The translations under genes were made by a program, and so were the position numbers. Of a stretch of DNA of 64,000 nt, positions 43,411 to 51,657 are shown piece by piece (positions within the stretch are counted from its first letter, which is position 1; the number at the start of each line of letters is the position of its first letter). The notes beneath the pieces were generated by a model. It was not told where the DNA came from and did no database searches. It worked only from the letters and a program-made list of their open reading frames with translations. The DNA is from Ardenticatenaceae bacterium (GTDB lineage: Bacteria > Chloroflexota > Anaerolineae > Promineifilales > Promineifilaceae): the NCBI GenBank assembly GCA_020634395.1, contig JACKBU010000016.1, positions 1 through 64,000 on the forward strand, written 5' to 3'.

Positions 43411-44261
43411 GGCGCAGCCTCCCAGCCGGCAAACAAGTCGGTCAGGTGCAGACCGGGCGGCGGTGTGGGCCGCGCCAGGGCAAAATATTCATAGCGCAGT
43501 ATCTCTGCCATTTCCTCTTCCGGCAGCTGGCGAAAGATGCTCTCCGCGCCAAACTGGGTGGCGTGGCAGCGGAATGCAGCCAGCTTCTGCCCCATCGCTG
43601 CGCTCACGTCCAGCGTCACGTGGAACTGATCGTCCGGCCAGCCCTGCTCGCGGCGCTCTTCCAGCCCCACAAAAAATGAAACATCCAGGCCGCGTGCGGC
43701 CATGCGTTCCTTCATCGCCAGCCACGTGGGGCGGCGCACCAGCGGATAAAACAGGCGCGGCGTATCCCAGGCCTGCCCCAGATCGGGGCGGCAGTCGGGA
43801 TCCGCAGCCGCAGTGACGGCGAGGAGGGCGTGCTTGTGAATGGTTTGGTGGTCAGGATGGCCGTAACCGCCAAACGGCTCAAAAGTCAGGATGACCTGCG
43901 GCTGCAGGCGCCGGATGATTTCTACCAGACGCGGCACCACTTCGTCCGGGTCGCTGTTCATGTAGGCGCGAGGGTCCTGGTTTTCGGCCGTGCCCGCCAT
44001 ACCGGAATCGCGGTAGCCCAGGAACGTAACCTGCCTGATGCCCAGAGTTTCCGCCGAACAGCGTAACTCTTGCTCGCGCACCTGGGGCAGTGTCTCCGGA
44101 GTCGCCAGGGCGGGATCGGCGATTTCGCCGGCTTCGCCGCGGGTAGCGACCACTAATTCAACCTGCGCCCCCTGGCTGGCGTACAGGGCAATCGCGCCGC
44201 CTGGACCTAAAATCTCATCGTCTGGATGAGCATAAAGGGCTAATAAACGTCTGGATTCCAT
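43401..44261 (-). CDS. PIG-L/LmbE family deacetylase (MshB/Mca-like)
   Basis: 286 residues. AHPDDEILGPGG (catalytic and zinc H-P-D-D-E, about 11-22), then TRGEAGEIADP, FLGYRDSGMAGT, and FEPFGGYGHPDHQTIHKH (third zinc His). The RDSGM and GYGHPDHQ patterns are those of the mycothiol deacetylase/amidase branch. A thiol-cofactor or GlcNAc-glycan role is possible but not shown by context. Only distantly similar to the PIG-L protein at 40540. Confidence 0.88.
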   Translation of the reverse strand: MESRRLLALYAHPDDEILGPGGAIALYASQGAQVELVVATRGEAGEIADPALATPETLPQVREQELRCSAETLGIRQVTFLGYRDSGMAGTAENQDPRAYMNSDPDEVVPRLVEIIRRLQPQVILTFEPFGGYGHPDHQTIHKHALLAVTAAADPDCRPDLGQAWDTPRLFYPLVRRPTWLAMKERMAARGLDVSFFVGLEERREQGWPDDQFHVTLDVSAAMGQKLAAFRCHATQFGAESIFRQLPEEEMAEILRYEYFALARPTPPPGLHLTDLFAGWEAAPAA

Positions 44262-44276
44262 GAGTTTTCCATTTGT

Positions 44277-45137
44277 CTAGCTGGCTTGAATCACCAGGTG
44301 ATTGGCGGAAGGATCCTGAAGGTGGAGGGCACGGCCGTTTTGCGTAAACGCCACACCTTTTTCCGTCAGACGATCAGCCAGGTCAGCCACGGCCGTTTCT
44401 TCCGGCGCCATAATCTCGTACCACAACAGACGCGCCTTGTCCGGCGCTGCGGGCGGCGCGCCCACGCCAGCCCAGGTGTTCAACCCCAGGTGATGGTGAT
44501 AGCCGCCAAACGATAAAAATCCGGCCGATTCCCCCATCTGCATGATCACGTCAAAACCCAGGACATCATGGTAAAACGCCATGGCCGGAGCCAGATGGCC
44601 GACGTGCAGATGGACGTGGCCCATCGTCGTGCCGGGCGGCAGGGGCTGCCACACGGCCGTTTCCGGCGACAATTCCGCCAGCACTCCCTCTGCATCGAAC
44701 GGCTCGGTCACCATACGCAGATCATCACCCACATAGGGCCACTCGGCGCGAGGCCGGTCGCGGTAAATCTCAATGCCGTGCCCATCGGGATCGGTGAGAT
44801 AGAGCGCCTCGCTGACGCCGTGGTCGGAGGCGCCTACCAGCGGCGTTTGCGCCTGGATGAAGTGGTACAGAGTGCGCGCCAGGTCCAGCCGCGAGGGCAG
44901 CAAGATGGCAAAATGGTACAACCCCGCGGCGCGGTGTGACGGCCGTGCGCCCGGCTGTTCTTGCAGCACCAGCAGCGGCCGTTGGGCAACGCCCAAAACG
45001 GCCGTCTCCCCCTCACGCTCCAACACCTGCAGGCCAATGTGCTCCTGGTAATAAGCCAGGGAACGGGATAGGTCGGCCACGCTCACGGCCACGCGGCCCA
45101 TGCGGGTTTCTGCGGGCAAAGGAGAAGGTTGGCTCAA
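44277..45137 (-). CDS. Two-domain VOC family dioxygenase (CatE-like)
   Basis: 286 residues from TTG 45137, which overlaps the stop of the upstream gene (TTGA) after AGGTG. ATG 45101 and TTG 45158 are alternatives. Two vicinal-oxygen-chelate modules: about 12-125 (VSVADLSRSLAYYQEHIGL, DPDGHGIEIYRDRP) and about 165-280 (TMGHVHLHVGHLAPAMAFY, HHHLGLNTW, LHLQDPSANHLVI). The metal residues His/His/Glu appear present in part, and the overall layout matches CatE-type catechol 2,3-dioxygenases. Substrate unknown. Coupled to an FMN reductase gene. Confidence 0.82.
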   Translation of the reverse strand: MSQPSPLPAETRMGRVAVSVADLSRSLAYYQEHIGLQVLEREGETAVLGVAQRPLLVLQEQPGARPSHRAAGLYHFAILLPSRLDLARTLYHFIQAQTPLVGASDHGVSEALYLTDPDGHGIEIYRDRPRAEWPYVGDDLRMVTEPFDAEGVLAELSPETAVWQPLPPGTTMGHVHLHVGHLAPAMAFYHDVLGFDVIMQMGESAGFLSFGGYHHHLGLNTWAGVGAPPAAPDKARLLWYEIMAPEETAVADLADRLTEKGVAFTQNGRALHLQDPSANHLVIQAS

Positions 45138-45748
45138 TTTTGCACCTGTCTGGTCCAATCCCGTAAGGCGACCAGGAGCCTTTCTAGCCGCTGGCGCGTG
45201 GCTTCGTCCGTCAAACGGCCGTCGGCATCAAATAAATTAGCGGGGCGGGCTACCATCAAGTGCGGCCGGGCCAGCACAAAGGTATCGTTGTGGCCCAAAA
45301 TCTCCCGCAAATGCATCTGCGCCCGTACAGTGCCGTACATGCCGCCCGCTCCCATGATGGCCACTGCTTTGCCATCAAGCGGCGCCTGGGCATCCGGGCC
45401 TTTGCGCGAGGCCCAATCCAAAGCGTTTTTTAATACGCCAGGAATGGACCAGTTATATTCCGGAGTAGCAATCAGCAAAGCATCGGCGCGCTGCATGGCC
45501 TGGCGCAAAGCCATCACCGGTTCCGGCGTGCCCCGAGCTTCGACGTCCACGTTAAACATGGGGATGTCGTCGAGGTCAAAGATTTCCATCGTCATGCCGG
45601 GGGGCAGCAGGTGGTGGGCATTGCACAACAAGGCGCGATTGTATGAGCGCTGGCGCAGGCTGCCGGCAATCCCCAGGACGTGGATGTGGTTGTTGTTGAT
45701 GGTTTGGGCGTCTGGGGTATAGGGTGTGTCGATGAATACTTGCGACAT
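45134..45748 (-). CDS. NADPH-dependent FMN reductase family protein
   Basis: 204 residues. Flavodoxin-like fold: GIAGSLRQRSYNRALL (phosphate loop) and ATPEYNWSIPGVLKNALDW (flavin-binding P-E-Y motif). Members reduce FMN, azo dyes, quinones or chromate with NAD(P)H. Encoded just after pirin and overlapping the VOC dioxygenase gene, suggesting a small redox/aromatic-compound operon. Confidence 0.88.
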   Translation of the reverse strand: MSQVFIDTPYTPDAQTINNNHIHVLGIAGSLRQRSYNRALLCNAHHLLPPGMTMEIFDLDDIPMFNVDVEARGTPEPVMALRQAMQRADALLIATPEYNWSIPGVLKNALDWASRKGPDAQAPLDGKAVAIMGAGGMYGTVRAQMHLREILGHNDTFVLARPHLMVARPANLFDADGRLTDEATRQRLERLLVALRDWTRQVQN

Positions 45749-45759
45749 TTTATTCCTTT

Positions 45760-46545
45760 TTAAGCGCCCATGAAGGGCTTCAGGTAGAAGGAGAGGTAGT
45801 TTAGCGGCTGCTCGCCAGCCTGGATAACGGCCGTTTCCGCCTGTGGCTTCGCCAGCGCCACGTCATACAGTCCGACGGGCTGCTCGTCGTGGGCGGTGAG
45901 AAAACGGCCGTCGCCGTTCACAAAGTACAGGAACAGCTCTTCGCCGCTCTGCGGCAGCTCAATGGCCGCTTCGCCGCCCGCGGGCAGCACGGTGCTCGTC
46001 AGGCGGGCGGAAACGTGTGAATCGGTGGCCCCTTGCGGCCCGATGATGTCTCGTACCACGCCATCGCCCACGGTGCGCGGCGGCATCTTGTCCAGGCGGA
46101 TTTGCTCGTAGTGGGGCTCCAAAGCCATGAACTGCGGCTCGGCCACAAACCAGATCTGGATGACGCGGGCGTAATCGTCGGCACGGTTTAGTTCCTGGTG
46201 CTGGATGTAGGCGCCGGAAAACATGCGCTGTACCTCGCCGGCGCGGATGATGCCCTGGCCGCCAGTGGAATCCTCGTGGTACAGCTCGCCGTCGATCACA
46301 TAGGTGTAGATCTCCAGCCCGCGATGGGGATGCCAGGTGAAACCGTTGTGCGGCGCAATTTGGGTCATGTGGGCTGTCAACATGCCGCTGAGCCTCTGCA
46401 ACGGACTCCAGCCGCCCACGGCGAAATGAGAAGTGAGCCAGTGAATGGGGTGGATCGTGGGAAAGGTGGCGGCGGGGAAAAAGCGCAGGTCGCCGCGCAC
46501 GTCCAAATCCGTTATGACACTGGCGAATACGTCCGTAAACATCAT
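45760..46545 (-). CDS. Pirin family protein
   Basis: 261 residues from ATG 46545, which follows AGAGGT; a longer frame to 46605 would only add residues encoded by two octamer repeats (TAV, ATAV). The cupin metal site is intact: HPHRGLEIYTYVIDGELYHE contains three ligands and YIQHQELN the Glu. Pirins bind Fe or Ni and include quercetin dioxygenases and redox sensors. Followed by the FMN reductase and VOC genes at short distance. Confidence 0.88.
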   Translation of the reverse strand: MMFTDVFASVITDLDVRGDLRFFPAATFPTIHPIHWLTSHFAVGGWSPLQRLSGMLTAHMTQIAPHNGFTWHPHRGLEIYTYVIDGELYHEDSTGGQGIIRAGEVQRMFSGAYIQHQELNRADDYARVIQIWFVAEPQFMALEPHYEQIRLDKMPPRTVGDGVVRDIIGPQGATDSHVSARLTSTVLPAGGEAAIELPQSGEELFLYFVNGDGRFLTAHDEQPVGLYDVALAKPQAETAVIQAGEQPLNYLSFYLKPFMGA

Positions 46546-46575
46546 CGTCTGGTAACCTCTTGGGTAAATAGGGCA

Positions 46576-46600
46576 AACGGCCGTTGCAGGAACGGCCGTT
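46576..46600 (-). repeat. Paired AACGGCCGTT copies in the pirin 5' leader
   Basis: Two identical 10-base palindromes (46576-46585, 46591-46600) separated by GCAGG. Because each is its own reverse complement they can pair into a 10-bp hairpin about 30 bases before the pirin ATG, possibly acting as a leader element. Confidence 0.6.
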
Positions 46601-46649
46601 AACATTCTAACGCATTGTGCGGTGGCTGGGGATTCTTCCCAGCAAACGC

Positions 46650-47189
46650 TTAAGCTGGAGTAGATTCCGGTTGTTTCACCAATTCTAATTCAACTTCGAT
46701 GTTGATTTGATCGCCGACCAGCATGCCGCCCGTTTCCAAAGCCTGGTTCCAGGTGAGGTCCCAATCTTTGCGGGTCAGGGTGCCGGACGCCGAGAAACCC
46801 GCGCTAAACGTCCCCCACGGGCTTTTGGCCTGCCCGGCATATTCCACATCCAACACAATTTCGTTTGTGACGCCGCGAATAGTCAAGTCGCCGTATAGTT
46901 TAGCGGTGTCGTCGCCGGTTCTCTCTACCCGGGTGCTTTTGAAGGTCATCTGAGGGAATTCGGCGACGTTGAAAAAATCGGCCGAGCGCAAGTGGTCGTC
47001 GCGCTGTTGTTCGCGGGTGTTTACACTGGCCACGTCAACGGTGACATTAACGGCCGTGTCCTCTGGATTGTTCTCGTCAAAAACAACGCTGCCCTCCCAC
47101 TTCTCGAAACGGCCGCGAACTTTAGAAATCATCATGTGGCGCACGGTAAAGTAAATGTGCGAATGTGCGTAATCAATTTGCCAGCTCAT
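46650..47189 (-). CDS. YceI family protein
   Basis: 179 residues, cytosolic by sequence (no signal peptide). Lipocalin-like beta barrel that binds polyisoprenoids: WQIDYAHSHIYFTVRHMMIS (start), KVRGRFEKWEG, RDDHLRSADFF and DLTIRGVTNEI. AAGGAGATTATAACAA precedes the ATG. Shares a divergent promoter with a TetR regulator and is probably its target. Confidence 0.92.
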   Translation of the reverse strand: MSWQIDYAHSHIYFTVRHMMISKVRGRFEKWEGSVVFDENNPEDTAVNVTVDVASVNTREQQRDDHLRSADFFNVAEFPQMTFKSTRVERTGDDTAKLYGDLTIRGVTNEIVLDVEYAGQAKSPWGTFSAGFSASGTLTRKDWDLTWNQALETGGMLVGDQINIEVELELVKQPESTPA

Positions 47190-47240
47190 TTGTTATAATC
47201 TCCTTGTAGTGTAACTTTTTCTGCCTTTTCTGCTCTAAGT

Positions 47241-47286
47241 GGACTATAGTCCGCATTTCTGGTATGATAATAACGGACCCAGGTCC
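47241..47286. promoter_or_regulatory. Two operator-like palindromes between yceI and the tetR gene
   Basis: GGACTATAGTCC (47241-47252) is a perfect 12-bp palindrome. GGACCCAGGTCC (47275-47286) has the same GGAC and GTCC half-sites. Their starts are 34 bases apart (about three helical turns), and a TATGAT (47263-47268) lies between them. Likely binding sites of the TetR protein encoded at 47346. Confidence 0.65.
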
Positions 47287-47345
47287 ACTTGTCAAGATTT
47301 AAGACGAAAAAACTGACAGATTAATTGGATACTCAGGAAACTACG

Positions 47346-48050
47346 ATGGATATACCTATCCCAGAAAATCCCCTACTTGGCGGCCTCTCGTCTGGAAGCA
47401 ACATCCCGCTGGAAACCGTCGAAGAGGGGCCAAAAGCAGAGCGGCGCGACGCCGCTGCCAACCGCCAGCTCATCCTGAAGACGGCCGAGGCGCTCTTCGC
47501 GGTCCAGGGTGTAGCCCATGTCAATATGGCCGACATCGCCCTGGCAGCAGGCGTGGGCAAAGGCACCCTCTACCGCCGCTTTGCCAGCAAGGCAGAACTG
47601 TGCCTGGGCCTGATGGATGAGCAGATGGTGAATTTTCAAAACCAGATGCTGGCCGAGTTCCGCCGGATGACGAACGGCGGCGTGCCGTTTATGACGCAGT
47701 TGGAGTTTTTTCTGGATGCGTTGGTACGGTTTACCGAGGTGCATGCGCCGCTGTTGTGCGAGGTGCAGCGCGCCGGGCTAATCCAGGAACCAAACCAGGC
47801 CCAGCTCCCCCACTTCTGGCAGTACATGACGGTGAACGGGCTGCTGCAAACGGCCGTTTCTGCCGGTGAACTGCCTCAAGGTCTAGACATCGCATACCTG
47901 GCCGACGCCATCCTGGCTCCCGTCAAAGCCGACATTTTCCAGTTCCAGCGCCAGGTGCGCGGTTTCTCCGTGGATCGCATCAGCGAAGGACTGCGCGTGC
48001 TGGTCAGCGGCTTGCGCTTCTGTGCCACGCACAGCGACGACGAAAGTTAG
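47346..48050 (+). CDS. TetR/AcrR family transcriptional regulator
   Basis: 234 residues from ATG 47346 (AGGAAA 6 bases upstream); a TTG at 47325 is less likely. A disordered N-terminal arm (about 1-35) precedes the helix-turn-helix (about 45-88: LILKTAEALFAVQG, MADIALAAGVGKGTLYRRFASK) and a C-terminal ligand domain. Divergent from yceI, with two matching palindromes in between, so it probably represses itself and yceI. Confidence 0.9.
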   Translation: MDIPIPENPLLGGLSSGSNIPLETVEEGPKAERRDAAANRQLILKTAEALFAVQGVAHVNMADIALAAGVGKGTLYRRFASKAELCLGLMDEQMVNFQNQMLAEFRRMTNGGVPFMTQLEFFLDALVRFTEVHAPLLCEVQRAGLIQEPNQAQLPHFWQYMTVNGLLQTAVSAGELPQGLDIAYLADAILAPVKADIFQFQRQVRGFSVDRISEGLRVLVSGLRFCATHSDDES

Positions 48051-48101
48051 CCAGGCTCCCCTTCTCGTTTACCCGCCACACACCAATCAGGCCACCCCAA
48101 A

Positions 48102-48140
48102 ATGCCTCCCTCTGTGGCGCACAAGCTGGCGCGGAGGCAT
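48102..48140. terminator. Weak convergent hairpin
   Basis: ATGCCTCC (48102-48109) pairs with GGAGGCAT (48133-48140) around a 23-base loop, between the converging tetR and NAD(P)-binding genes. Confidence 0.35.
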
Positions 48141-48155
48141 GCCGCCCTGCCTGTT

Positions 48156-48773
48156 TCAGGAGATGGACGGTGCCTGATGCAAAAAAGTGTCGTCGGTTAA
48201 CTGGTTCAAGACAAATTCAGCCACATCCGCACGGGAGATCTGGCCCGCTTTGATGGATTTCTCCAAGCCAAACTTATAGTTTCCGGTGTACGGCCCGTCA
48301 GTCAGGCCGCCAGGACGCACGATCACCCAGTCTAAACCGCTGGCTCGTACGGCAGCTTCTTGCTTTTCTTTCTCTTCCATAGCCGCTTTGAGAACGGTCT
48401 TCATCAACACCTTAAAAGCCAGGGGAACCTGATCTTTGCTGTCGCCTACACCAATCGACGAGACAACCACAAGGCGTTTGACGCCGGCCGCCTGCATGGC
48501 CGTGATGATATTTTGCGTGCCCCGCGAAACGACGTCACCGGGATTATCGGCCGTCGATCCCAGGCTGCACACCACCGCATCGGCGCCTGCCACGGTAGCG
48601 GCAGCATCTTCAGGCCGCAGCACATCGCCGGCAATGACCGCGAGGTGGGGATGATCAAAATCAAAGGTTTCCGGATGGCGCAGCAGCGCCTGCACAGCAT
48701 GGCCTTGGGCCAGCGCCTGTTCTAAAGCTTGCCGGCCCACGCCGCGGCTGCCGCCAAAAATGGCAATTTTCAT
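48156..48773 (-). CDS. NAD(P)-binding atypical SDR (NmrA/YwnB-like)
   Basis: 205 residues. Rossmann start KIAIFGGSRGVGRQAL, VVCSLGSTADN, VVVSSIGVGDS and DWVIVRPGGLTDGP, then ADVAEFVLNQL. This is the pattern of NAD(P)H-binding proteins related to YwnB/biliverdin reductase B; flavin or quinone reduction is possible. AAAAGGAGAG precedes the ATG. Confidence 0.85.
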   Translation of the reverse strand: MKIAIFGGSRGVGRQALEQALAQGHAVQALLRHPETFDFDHPHLAVIAGDVLRPEDAAATVAGADAVVCSLGSTADNPGDVVSRGTQNIITAMQAAGVKRLVVVSSIGVGDSKDQVPLAFKVLMKTVLKAAMEEKEKQEAAVRASGLDWVIVRPGGLTDGPYTGNYKFGLEKSIKAGQISRADVAEFVLNQLTDDTFLHQAPSIS

Positions 48774-48861
48774 CGTTGAACTCTCCTTTTAATTGTTCGC
48801 GATTTTTGGGTCTAAAACGGAGCAAATTTTAGCAAAGCAACTGCGGCCAAAACAAATCCCC

Positions 48862-49533
48862 TCATGTTTTTTTCAGGCCGAGAAGCGAGCGCGGCTCCAG
48901 CGCGCGATAATCCTCGGCGGCGGTAATAACGTTGGCGAATGGTTGAGCTTCTGAGGCACTAAGCGCCGTGGTGATGACCACAACGTCCATGCCGGCGCGA
49001 CGGGCAGCCTCAATGCCAGCGCGGGAATCTTCGAACACCAGGCAGGCAGACGGCGCAACGCCCAGCCGCGCCGCGGCCGTTAGGAATATTTCTGGATGGG
49101 GTTTGCCATTTTGCACGTCGTGGGCGCCGACAACGGCCGTAAACGCCCCTGCCAGTCCCAATCCCCCCAGCACAAACTCGATATTATCCGGCCCGGCGGA
49201 GGTTGCGACGGCCGTTTTCACGCCCGCCGCCTGGCTCTGGTGCAAAAAATCGGCCAGACCGGCTACCGGCTGCATCTGCGGGCCATAGATCGCCCGGTAC
49301 TGCTCCTCTTTGCGTGTGGCAATCTGGGTGATGTCGCTGTCCGTCATCTGGCTGCCCAGCACTTCGCGCACCGTCTCCGCGTTGGTCTTGCCGCTCAGGC
49401 GCTGGTGGAACTCCTGCTCCGTCAGGTGGATTCCCAGGTCGGCAAACAGGGCCAGCCAGGATTGGATGTGATAAGGCATGTTGTTGATCAACGTGCCGTC
49501 CATGTCAAAAATAAAGGCTTCGTATTGGTTCAT
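48862..49533 (-). CDS. HAD superfamily hydrolase (beta-phosphoglucomutase-like)
   Basis: 223 residues from ATG 49533; an upstream alternative at 49551 lacks support. HAD motifs: FDMDGTLINN (nucleophile Asp plus acid Asp), VATSAG (motif II), GKPHPEIF (motif III Lys) and VFEDSRAGIEAA (motif IV). The helical cap (HLTEQEFHQRLSGKTNAE) fits the PGM-like group. Acts on a small sugar phosphate or similar; the exact substrate is unknown. Confidence 0.88.
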   Translation of the reverse strand: MNQYEAFIFDMDGTLINNMPYHIQSWLALFADLGIHLTEQEFHQRLSGKTNAETVREVLGSQMTDSDITQIATRKEEQYRAIYGPQMQPVAGLADFLHQSQAAGVKTAVATSAGPDNIEFVLGGLGLAGAFTAVVGAHDVQNGKPHPEIFLTAAARLGVAPSACLVFEDSRAGIEAARRAGMDVVVITTALSASEAQPFANVITAAEDYRALEPRSLLGLKKT

Positions 49534-49638
49534 AGGACAGAACTGTAACAAGCCTTACGGCCGTCGACAACAGGCAGTCTGCTCTATCACCGGGCCGATT
49601 GTTTTGGTGAAATAACAGAATCGGCTAGACTATCCATC

Positions 49639-51657
49639 ATGGAAACCGCAACACATTTCGGCAGCACAAGGCGCAGTTTGTGGGCACTGTTACGGCCGTT
49701 TCTCCTGGCCACGCTCATGTGCCTGTCGTTGACAATTTATTGGCTGGACGCCACCGGTGGGCGGTCTGGCAGCCAGATAACGGCCGTCGCCCAAACCAGT
49801 TCAGATACCGCTGCAGCCATCACCGAAACCTGGCCGGCTTACGGCGTCAACCACATCAGCTATCCCGCCGCCCAGCCCACCAGTGAAGAACGTTACCAAA
49901 ACGGGCTGGCCACCGGCGCGAGCTGGAACCGCTGGCCGATGTACTGGCACGATATTGAGCAGCAGCCGGGCGTATATGCCTGGAGTTATCAGGACACGGC
50001 CGTGCGCGCCGACATCGCCCACGGCCTGAAACTGGACGCCATTCTGCTGGGCACGCCGGGTTTTTACCGCACCGATACGCAGGGCAACCGGGTTGTCGTT
50101 ACCCCGCAGCAGCCCACGTCGCCTTTTGCCCTGGACGAAGCGCAGACCGGCACGCCGTTGGGACTATACACGGCCGTCTTTTTGGATGGCAGCGACATCA
50201 CCGGACCCGGCAAAACCATCAATCCGGAAAACGTGTGGGCGCAGTTTGTGTTTACGGCCGTTAACCGCTACAAACCCGGTGGTCTCATCGCCCAGCAAGA
50301 AGGCTGGCCGGACGGCGTTGGCGTTACTCACTGGGAGATCTGGAACGAGCCTGATCTGCTCAACTTTTGGGATGGGTCTGTGGCCGATTACGCCCGGCTG
50401 CTCAAGGTAGGTTATCTGGCCGCCAAACAAGCCGATCCGCAGGCGCAGATCATCTTCGGCGGGCTGGCCGTCATCTACGACCCCTACGACATTTCGTTTC
50501 TCAGTTCAGTGCTGGCGATTTATGATCAGGACCCAACGGCCGCGCACTACAACTACTTCCACGACATCCTGGCGCTGCACAACTACAGCTACGCCTACCG
50601 TTCCTGGCGGGCCGTCTACATCGCCGAGCGGCGGCTGGCGGCGCGCAATCTTGATAAACAAATCTGGCTGAACGAAATGGGCGTGCCGGTGTGGGATGAT
50701 TACCCTGGCCCCGTGTGCGATCCCGGCAGCCCCTTCCGCGCCACCATGACCGAGCAGGCCGATTTCATCATCCAGAGCGCCTTGTATGCCGCCTACGCCG
50801 GCGCAGACAACCTCTTTTTCTTCCAGCTTTACGATGACTGCGGCAACGTGGCCATTAACCCCGACTACTTCCCACCAGAGCAGTGCGCGGCGGGTCCGCC
50901 GCCCGGTTATGCCGGCGACGCCTTTGGCCTGTTCACCAATCTGGCGGGCAGCGCTTGCTACGCCCACCACCCGCAGCCTGGTTCGGCCCGGCCGGGACTG
51001 GCCGCGTTCCAGGCGCTCACCACTTATTTCCGGGACGTTGCACCCTTGTGGCGGCTGCGGCCAGGAGAAACGCAGGAGTGGCTGGCATTTTATCAGCAGG
51101 ATACACAGTCGCGCCTGGTAGGCTTGTGGGCGCTGACGGCCGTTACCGAAACGGCCGTGCTTACCAGCACCAACAGCGCCCAAACCGGCCTGCTCATCCA
51201 CCCCGACGGGCTGACCGAAACCATCATGGCGACCAACGGCGTCTTTACCCTGACCCTGCCCCCGGCCACCAACCAGAATACGCCCACCGACCAACCCATC
51301 CATCCGATTGGCGGACGGCCGTATCTGCTGCTGGAGCCGGATACACTGCCGCCGGTCGTGTCTGTGACTGCGCCGCCGGTAGCGGCCTTGGCAGCGGCCG
51401 TTAGCTGGTCCGGGCAAGACTGGGGCAGCGGCGTGGTCAGCTATGATGTGTTTGTGAAGAAGGACAGCAGCCTGCCTTCTAGCTGGTTGGTGGACACGAC
51501 GGCCGTGTCAGGGCAGTATCCTGTGGAAATGGGGCACACGTATACGTTTCTGGTGATGGGACGTGATCAGGCGGGGAATGTGAGCGAGGGAACGGCCGTT
51601 ACCGTGCTCGCGCCCGTGCTCGACCGGCAGCTGTATCTACCGGTCATCGGCCGATAG
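49639..51657 (+). CDS. Secreted glycoside hydrolase-like protein (GH39-like, clan A)
   Basis: 672 residues. The N-terminal hydrophobic segment (about 14-37) is a signal or anchor. A TIM-barrel domain (about 60-460) contains HWEIWNEPDLLNFWDG (N-E-P, acid/base Glu, about 235) and KQIWLNEMGVPVW (nucleophile Glu, about 344), the two clan GH-A catalytic glutamates, in a setting like GH39 (xylosidase/iduronidase). A C-terminal fibronectin-like region (about 575-665) ends TYTFLVMGRDQAGNVSEG. Octamer copies give many TAV tripeptides. Its 3' end overlaps the next gene by 21 bases. Sugar target unknown. Confidence 0.78.
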   Translation: METATHFGSTRRSLWALLRPFLLATLMCLSLTIYWLDATGGRSGSQITAVAQTSSDTAAAITETWPAYGVNHISYPAAQPTSEERYQNGLATGASWNRWPMYWHDIEQQPGVYAWSYQDTAVRADIAHGLKLDAILLGTPGFYRTDTQGNRVVVTPQQPTSPFALDEAQTGTPLGLYTAVFLDGSDITGPGKTINPENVWAQFVFTAVNRYKPGGLIAQQEGWPDGVGVTHWEIWNEPDLLNFWDGSVADYARLLKVGYLAAKQADPQAQIIFGGLAVIYDPYDISFLSSVLAIYDQDPTAAHYNYFHDILALHNYSYAYRSWRAVYIAERRLAARNLDKQIWLNEMGVPVWDDYPGPVCDPGSPFRATMTEQADFIIQSALYAAYAGADNLFFFQLYDDCGNVAINPDYFPPEQCAAGPPPGYAGDAFGLFTNLAGSACYAHHPQPGSARPGLAAFQALTTYFRDVAPLWRLRPGETQEWLAFYQQDTQSRLVGLWALTAVTETAVLTSTNSAQTGLLIHPDGLTETIMATNGVFTLTLPPATNQNTPTDQPIHPIGGRPYLLLEPDTLPPVVSVTAPPVAALAAAVSWSGQDWGSGVVSYDVFVKKDSSLPSSWLVDTTAVSGQYPVEMGHTYTFLVMGRDQAGNVSEGTAVTVLAPVLDRQLYLPVIGR

